13,845 nucleotides of DNA from contig CAZVXF010000029.1 of the NCBI GenBank assembly GCA_964630875.1, positions 1 through 13,845 on the forward strand, read 5' to 3'. Within the stretch, counting starts at the first letter, position 1; each line of letters starts with the position of its first letter. The notes beneath the pieces were generated by a model that was given only the letters and a program-made list of their open reading frames with translations, had not been told where the DNA came from and searched no databases. This document shows positions 13,350 through 13,845 of the stretch, in pieces. The stretch comes from DAIDHZ01 sp035480255. GTDB taxonomy: Bacteria > Chlamydiota > Chlamydiia > Chlamydiales > SM23-39. Both the position numbers and the translations under genes were made by a program.

Positions 13350-13845
13350 ATGTCCTACAAAAACCACCCATCAAACCTTCATGACTGGAATGCAAGCAAT
13401 GTGCTTGATGATGTCGATTTTCAAGAAAGCGAAGCAATTCAATTTCGCGATTTACTTTATGGCAAAAGCAAAACGGGTGGTGAAAACGCTCTCTCTCTTT
13501 TGAATGTAGGTCAAATTTTAAATGGTCGAATTGTTGAATTGACAAAAGACTTTGTGGTTGTTGACGTAGGTCTTAAGTCTGAAGGGCTTGTGCCTGTATC
13601 TGAGTTCACAGAACCAGATGAAATTGTACTCGGCGGGCAAGTCGAAGTATATCTCGATCAAGCAGAAGGCGAAGACGGACAAATCGTTCTCTCCCGTGAA
13701 AAAGCACGTAAATTCCGCCAATGGGAACACATTGTAAAGAACTGCAAAGAAGGTTCTATTGTCAAAGGGAAAGTGATCAAGAAAGTCAAAGGCGGCTTGA
13801 TGATTGATATTGGAATGGAAGCATTCCTCCCTGGATCTCAAATCG
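13350..13845 (+). CDS. rpsA: 30S ribosomal protein S1, 3' end outside window
   Basis: S1 binds mRNA at the small ribosomal subunit and helps initiation on structured or weakly Shine-Dalgarno leaders. The first 165 codons are present and the frame is still open at the window edge. A short N-terminal extension (1-50) is followed by a first S1/OB domain at about 52-116 (VGQILNGRIVELTKDFVVVDVGLKSEGLVP..). A second begins near 134 (EGSIVKGKVIKKVKGGLMIDIGMEAFLPGSQ). The linker LSREKARKFRQWE is typical of bacterial S1. AGGAGA (13332-13337) provides a strong ribosome site before the ATG. It diverges from the 622-aa gene across 153 bases. Confidence 0.95.
   Translation, partial: MSYKNHPSNLHDWNASNVLDDVDFQESEAIQFRDLLYGKSKTGGENALSLLNVGQILNGRIVELTKDFVVVDVGLKSEGLVPVSEFTEPDEIVLGGQVEVYLDQAEGEDGQIVLSREKARKFRQWEHIVKNCKEGSIVKGKVIKKVKGGLMIDIGMEAFLPGSQI

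Noticed and set aside
13342..13841. Minus-strand frames (67 and 107 codons) over the end of the window
   Set aside because: They are antisense to rpsA, whose S1 domains are unmistakable on the plus strand.

Overview
The window looks like a chromosomal segment from an environmental (amoeba-associated) chlamydia, most likely a Parachlamydiales member. The main reason is the run rpe, efp, accB, accC on one strand together with rpsA. From memory, Chlamydia trachomatis has the same rpe-efp1-accB-accC order. The EF-P belongs to the unusual chlamydial type that lacks the canonical modified lysine. Accessory genes include a protein with an F-box-like N-terminus plus paired hydrophobic segments, which fits protist-associated chlamydiae. 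The DNA is moderately AT-rich, with very AT-rich promoter regions. No database search was possible, so family names rest on motifs I can read.

Layout. 1-55: 3' part of a tRNA-Asp (GTC). 125-1033 (+): YitT/DUF2179 membrane protein, ending in a perfect 14-bp hairpin. 1034-2860: an accessory segment holding a small unknown gene (-), a 136-bp nested palindromic element, and an F-box-like/Inc-like candidate effector (+). This segment is bracketed by a second, degraded copy of the YitT 3' end exactly 1900 bp downstream of the first, so it looks like an insertion or a duplication scar. 2962-3651 (+): LOG/TIGR00730 nucleoside-monophosphate hydrolase family. 3653-9184 (-): a compact seven-gene cluster transcribed rpe, yvcK, HAD hydrolase, efp, accB, accC, rmlA, with several 4-base start/stop overlaps. 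9205-9365: a second palindromic element, related to the first by its termini and an internal core. 9550-9909 and 10058-11338 (+): two unrecognised, probably membrane-associated proteins, each behind a near-consensus -35/-10 promoter. 11328-13196 (-): a 622-aa protein I do not recognise. 13350 to the end (+): the start of rpsA.

How the genes fit together. The long minus-strand cluster joins central carbon metabolism (Rpe, YvcK), translation (EF-P), the committed step of fatty-acid synthesis (biotin carboxyl carrier protein and biotin carboxylase) and, at its distal end, an orphan nucleotide-sugar enzyme (RmlA). The regions on either side are accessory: probable host-interaction or membrane proteins, repeats, and a gene-end duplication. 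I see no CRISPR array, integrase, transposase or recognisable defence system. The strongest leads are the YitT-end duplication around the F-box/Inc-like gene, the palindromic repeat family, the lysine-less EF-P, and an in-gene alternative-frame ORF at 10122-10334.
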